A program made the translations under genes and the position numbers. 15,778 nt of DNA. It comes from Treponema sp. UBA6988. Lineage in GTDB: Bacteria; Spirochaetota; Spirochaetia; Treponematales; Treponemataceae. The stretch lies in contig DJYC01000054.1 in assembly GCA_002448445.1 (NCBI GenBank), forward strand, positions 1-15,778, given 5' to 3'. Under the pieces are notes generated by a model. That model saw only the letters and a program-made list of their open reading frames with translations. It ran no database searches and was not told the DNA's origin. This document shows positions 13,778 to 15,778 of this stretch, one piece after another; position 1 is the stretch's first letter; the number at the start of each line of letters is the position of its first letter.

Positions 13778-15205
13778 CTAAAAGCCTATCCATGTATTTT
13801 CATTTTCAACATCGTTAACGTTGGGGGTGGGATTTAAGTTCCAGCCTGAATATTCCCTGTAGACCTTTGTAATTCCAAAGTTGCCTACCGATTTAAACGT
13901 ATTCCTCTTTATTTCCACATTGTCACATTTTGCAAGGTTTACCATGCTGCCTGCGTCACGGGTTGCAGTACAGGTATTTTCGGTAAAGTGGACGTTATCC
14001 ACCAAGCCAAGGTCTCTCCGCCAGCCGCCGCATGCAAAGTAAACCTCCTGGCAGTCTATTATCTTGTTGCCGCTTATCCAAATGTCAGCAGTCGAATATA
14101 ATGGGTTAACTTGCTCGGCTCCGGCTTCAATGCCGCCCATGCAGTTTTTCACCGTGTTGTTTGCAATATGTATGTGCTGGCCACCGTCTGCATATATTCC
14201 GTAGCAGGTGTCGCCGTAAGTGTCTTCCGTGCTTTCGTTTGCGACTGTGTTGTGGGCAATGTAGGCATAGCGGGTAAACCTGCTTTCTTCCGGCAGTTCA
14301 TACACGTAGTTTCCGCCAACGTCAATGCCTATGTTCCCGGTGTTGTCAAGATTATTGCCTATTACGTATACGTACTTGCAGTTTTCGGTAAGGGAAATGC
14401 ATTCGCCCCAGCCTGTTTCCATGTTGCGGCATGTGTTGTTGTAGACCAGGATGCTGCTTATGGGTTTGTCTTCATCGTCCCCGTAGCCGATTATTGCGTT
14501 TGCGGTAGCGTGGTTTGAGTCAGAAGCCAGTTCACATGTACCTATGTTTTCAAATTCGCAGTTTGAGATTACTATGTGGTTGGAGCCGTTTTCAAGACTT
14601 ATGCCTGTCCCTCCGTCTGCCCTTAGGTCCTTAAAGGAAAGACCGTCCACCATGATATAGGAGCCTTTTATTGACATGAGAGCATAGTCGTCTTCTTGTG
14701 TCCTGTTGTAGTTTTCGGACCAACCGCCTGAAATTATGGCCTTTCCCCTGTTCATTGCCTTTATTTTTATGTAATTTGAGCTGTTGCCTGTCTTTCTCAC
14801 TTCAAAATTCACGTCGTTGATACTATCGTAAGTGCCATCCATAACAATCAGCGTGTCTCCGGCAGTCATACGTTCTAATGCATCTGAGAATTGGAAAAAG
14901 ACATTGGCACTGGACACTCCGGGAACTGAAGAAGTTCCATCCGGGGAAATGTAATAGGTTCTGCCTGAGGAAGGAAGGTCAGTGCCACATAGTAAAGAAT
15001 AAATCTGGCCTGAAAAGGTTCTGTCTTCAAAATATTCCCTATGTGCATACATAAAGTCGAGAAGGGAGTCTCTAACTTCTCCGTCGGCTCCATTGGCGTT
15101 TTCATCTTCACCATCACCGCCTCCGCCACCACCGCAGCTTGTAAGCTGTAGGCATGCCAATGCTGCCAAAAAAAAGACTGTCCTGTGAAAAATCTTGCAA
15201 ATCAT
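13778..15205 (-). CDS. Secreted lipoprotein with right-handed parallel beta-helix, possible polysaccharide-active enzyme
   Basis: A 475-residue exported protein. The start at 15205 (MICKIF) has AAGGAG just upstream; the open frame extends 21 codons further without a ribosome site. The signal peptide ends in the lipobox LTSC with the acylated Cys at residue 24, followed by a flexible Gly6/acidic linker. Next comes the entry pattern typical of beta-helix proteins (TYYISPDGTSS...ALERMTAGDTLIVMDGTY). Then come many short Asn-rich coils of the N-N-T/N-N-x-I type (VYNNTCRNM, VIGNNLDNT, IAHNTVANE, IANNTVKNC, ISGNKIIDC, FTENTCTAT, IKRNTFKSV). This is the architecture of pectate-lyase-like (PL1/PL9) and related carbohydrate-active proteins. 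I cannot identify catalytic residues, so lyase activity is unproven; an adhesin-like or binding role is possible. The downstream neighbour is another lipoprotein on the opposite strand. Confidence 0.88.
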   Translation of the reverse strand: MICKIFHRTVFFLAALACLQLTSCGGGGGGDGEDENANGADGEVRDSLLDFMYAHREYFEDRTFSGQIYSLLCGTDLPSSGRTYYISPDGTSSVPGVSSANVFFQFSDALERMTAGDTLIVMDGTYDSINDVNFEVRKTGNSSNYIKIKAMNRGKAIISGGWSENYNRTQEDDYALMSIKGSYIMVDGLSFKDLRADGGTGISLENGSNHIVISNCEFENIGTCELASDSNHATANAIIGYGDDEDKPISSILVYNNTCRNMETGWGECISLTENCKYVYVIGNNLDNTGNIGIDVGGNYVYELPEESRFTRYAYIAHNTVANESTEDTYGDTCYGIYADGGQHIHIANNTVKNCMGGIEAGAEQVNPLYSTADIWISGNKIIDCQEVYFACGGWRRDLGLVDNVHFTENTCTATRDAGSMVNLAKCDNVEIKRNTFKSVGNFGITKVYREYSGWNLNPTPNVNDVENENTWIGF

Positions 15206-15230
15206 ACTCTCTCCTTGAATTGTTTGCGGT

Positions 15231-15259
15231 ATTTTACAAGGTTGTAACTTTAATGTCAA
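15231..15259 (-). promoter_or_regulatory. Strong promoter of the beta-helix lipoprotein gene
   Basis: On the minus strand a perfect TTGACA (15254-15259) and TAAAAT (15231-15236) are separated by 17 bp. The predicted start gives a leader of about 19 nt to the ATG at 15205, which includes the AAGGAG ribosome site. Confidence 0.8.
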
Positions 15260-15275
15260 TATTTCCAAAAACTGT

Positions 15276-15306
15276 CTCTTTTTACAACCATTTAATGTAA
15301 AAAGAG
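15276..15306. promoter_or_regulatory. Perfect 11-bp inverted repeat upstream of the beta-helix gene promoter
   Basis: CTCTTTTTACA and TGTAAAAAGAG flank a 9-nt spacer, 16 bp upstream of the -35 box of the beta-helix gene. There is no T-tract to make it a terminator. Position and symmetry suit a regulator-binding site. Confidence 0.5.
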
Positions 15307-15318
15307 GTTACAGATTAA

Positions 15319-15411
15319 GCCTACGCCCGATTGTAAGGGCGGGCTTTAGCCCGTTACCGCAAAGCGGTAATGGAGCGGGAAGGGACCCGCGGAACCCTGG
15401 AAAGCGGGTAG
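15319..15411. repeat. Structured dispersed repeat, copy 2
   Basis: A 93-bp relative of the element at 11547-11656. The 5' block and the 3' block are nearly identical in both copies. The middle has CGGGC-ttta-GCCCG and TTACCGC-aaa-GCGGTAA, replacing different but equally paired stems in copy 1. Its last bases run into the inverted repeat starting at 15406. Confidence 0.8.
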
Positions 15412-15555
15412 AAATTGCATCCATGCAATTTCTACCCATGAGTTTTCTGCGAAAACTCACCAGTCATTATGCTAACATCTAATGCGCCATCCGTGGCGCT
15501 ATCGGTTTTAGAGTGGTAGAAATTGCATGGAGTTTGGCCGGTCACGTAGTGCCGG
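15406..15555. repeat. Array of consecutive inverted repeats
   Basis: This gene-free stretch holds, in order: a perfect 15-bp inverted repeat with a 2-nt centre (15406-15420 / 15423-15437, arm GGGTAGAAATTGCAT), a 9-bp one (TGAGTTTTC-tgc-GAAAACTCA, 15439-15459), GCGCCA-tccg-TGGCGC (15484-15499), a direct copy of the first arm at 15515-15528 (GGTAGAAATTGCAT), and CCGGTCAC-gta-GTGCCGG with one bulge (15538-15555). The GCGCCA hairpin recurs at 12625-12640 with another loop. Confidence 0.75.
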
Positions 15556-15610
15556 ACACAGTAAAAAGGGGCATATCGTCCAAATTCATAAAAAAATTAC
15601 AAAAATAAAT

Positions 15611-15639
15611 TTGACTTTATGCTTTTTGGGCTTTATAAT
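15611..15639 (+). promoter_or_regulatory. Strong promoter of the ABC transporter ATPase gene
   Basis: TTGACT (15611-15616) and TATAAT (15634-15639) are separated by 17 bp, 35 bp upstream of the TTG start at 15674. Confidence 0.8.
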
Positions 15640-15673
15640 AGAAATCATAATATAACCCCTTGGGAGGCCAAAA

Positions 15674-15778
15674 TTGGCAAAGGTAGAACTTAAGGGTATT
15701 GGCAAGATTTACGAGGGCAATGTTCGCGCCGTACAGAATGCCAATATCACTATCGAGGACAAGGAATTCTGCGTATTC
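15674..15778 (+). CDS. ABC transporter ATP-binding protein, MsmK/UgpC/MalK-like (N-terminal fragment)
   Basis: Only the first 35 codons are in the window. They begin at a TTG start preceded by GGGAGG with a 6-base spacing; no in-frame ATG lies nearby. The sequence (MAKVELKGIGKIY at the start, then VRAVQNANITIEDKEFCVF) is the classic N-terminus of sugar-importer ATPases, ending just before the expected Walker A loop. Such proteins energise carbohydrate-uptake ABC transporters at the inner face of the membrane, often shared between several importers. The gene is divergent from the beta-helix lipoprotein gene, across a 400-bp repeat-rich spacer. Walker and C-terminal regulatory motifs cannot be checked here. 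Confidence 0.85.
   Translation, partial: MAKVELKGIGKIYEGNVRAVQNANITIEDKEFCVF

Noticed and set aside
14111..14518. Plus-strand open frame of 135 codons
   Set aside because: Antisense to the beta-helix lipoprotein gene; it has no ribosome site or recognisable domain.
15319..15555. CRISPR array in the repeat-rich spacer
   Set aside because: Repeats are not evenly spaced, differ from one another and are inverted rather than regular direct repeats; no cas gene is present.

Overview
The window looks like chromosomal DNA of a strictly anaerobic, fermentative bacterium. My best guess is a gut or rumen spirochaete of the genus Treponema. This rests on oxygen-labile Fe-S enzymes, Treponema-style lipoproteins, a sugar-importer ATPase of the MsmK/UgpC kind, and many GC-rich stem-loop repeats in intergenic DNA. 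I could not test the taxonomy by search.

Positions 1-11263 hold eleven genes, all on the minus strand, that read as one metabolic unit. In transcription order they are malate dehydrogenase (10310-11263), class II fumarase (8831-10216), hdrB, hdrC, hdrA (5356-8591), flxD, flxC, flxB, flxA (1981-5298), then an Fe-S subunit (1208-1891) and a flavoprotein subunit (1-1161, cut by the window edge) of a fumarate reductase/succinate dehydrogenase-type enzyme. Mdh, FumC and fumarate reductase form the reductive branch oxaloacetate -> malate -> fumarate -> succinate. HdrABC-FlxABCD is known as an NADH-oxidising, flavin-based electron-bifurcating complex. Its genes lie directly between fumarase and fumarate reductase, and no membrane anchor is visible. 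This suggests a soluble machine in which NADH reduces fumarate and ferredoxin together. That coupling is the main hypothesis of this annotation and is inference, not proof.

Positions 11264-12540 are the control region and a regulator. They hold a near-consensus sigma-70 promoter for mdh, two 16-bp palindromes of the Rex/CRP type 31 bp apart, a structured dispersed repeat, a terminator, and a GntR/FCD regulator gene with a palindrome over its own -10 box.

Positions 12541-15778 are accessory. They contain a stem-loop-rich spacer, a small lipoprotein of unknown function (plus strand), and a convergent gene for a right-handed beta-helix lipoprotein (minus strand). A 400-bp spacer follows, packed with inverted repeats and including a second copy of the dispersed repeat. 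At the right edge is the first 35 codons of an ABC-transporter ATPase with its own strong promoter.
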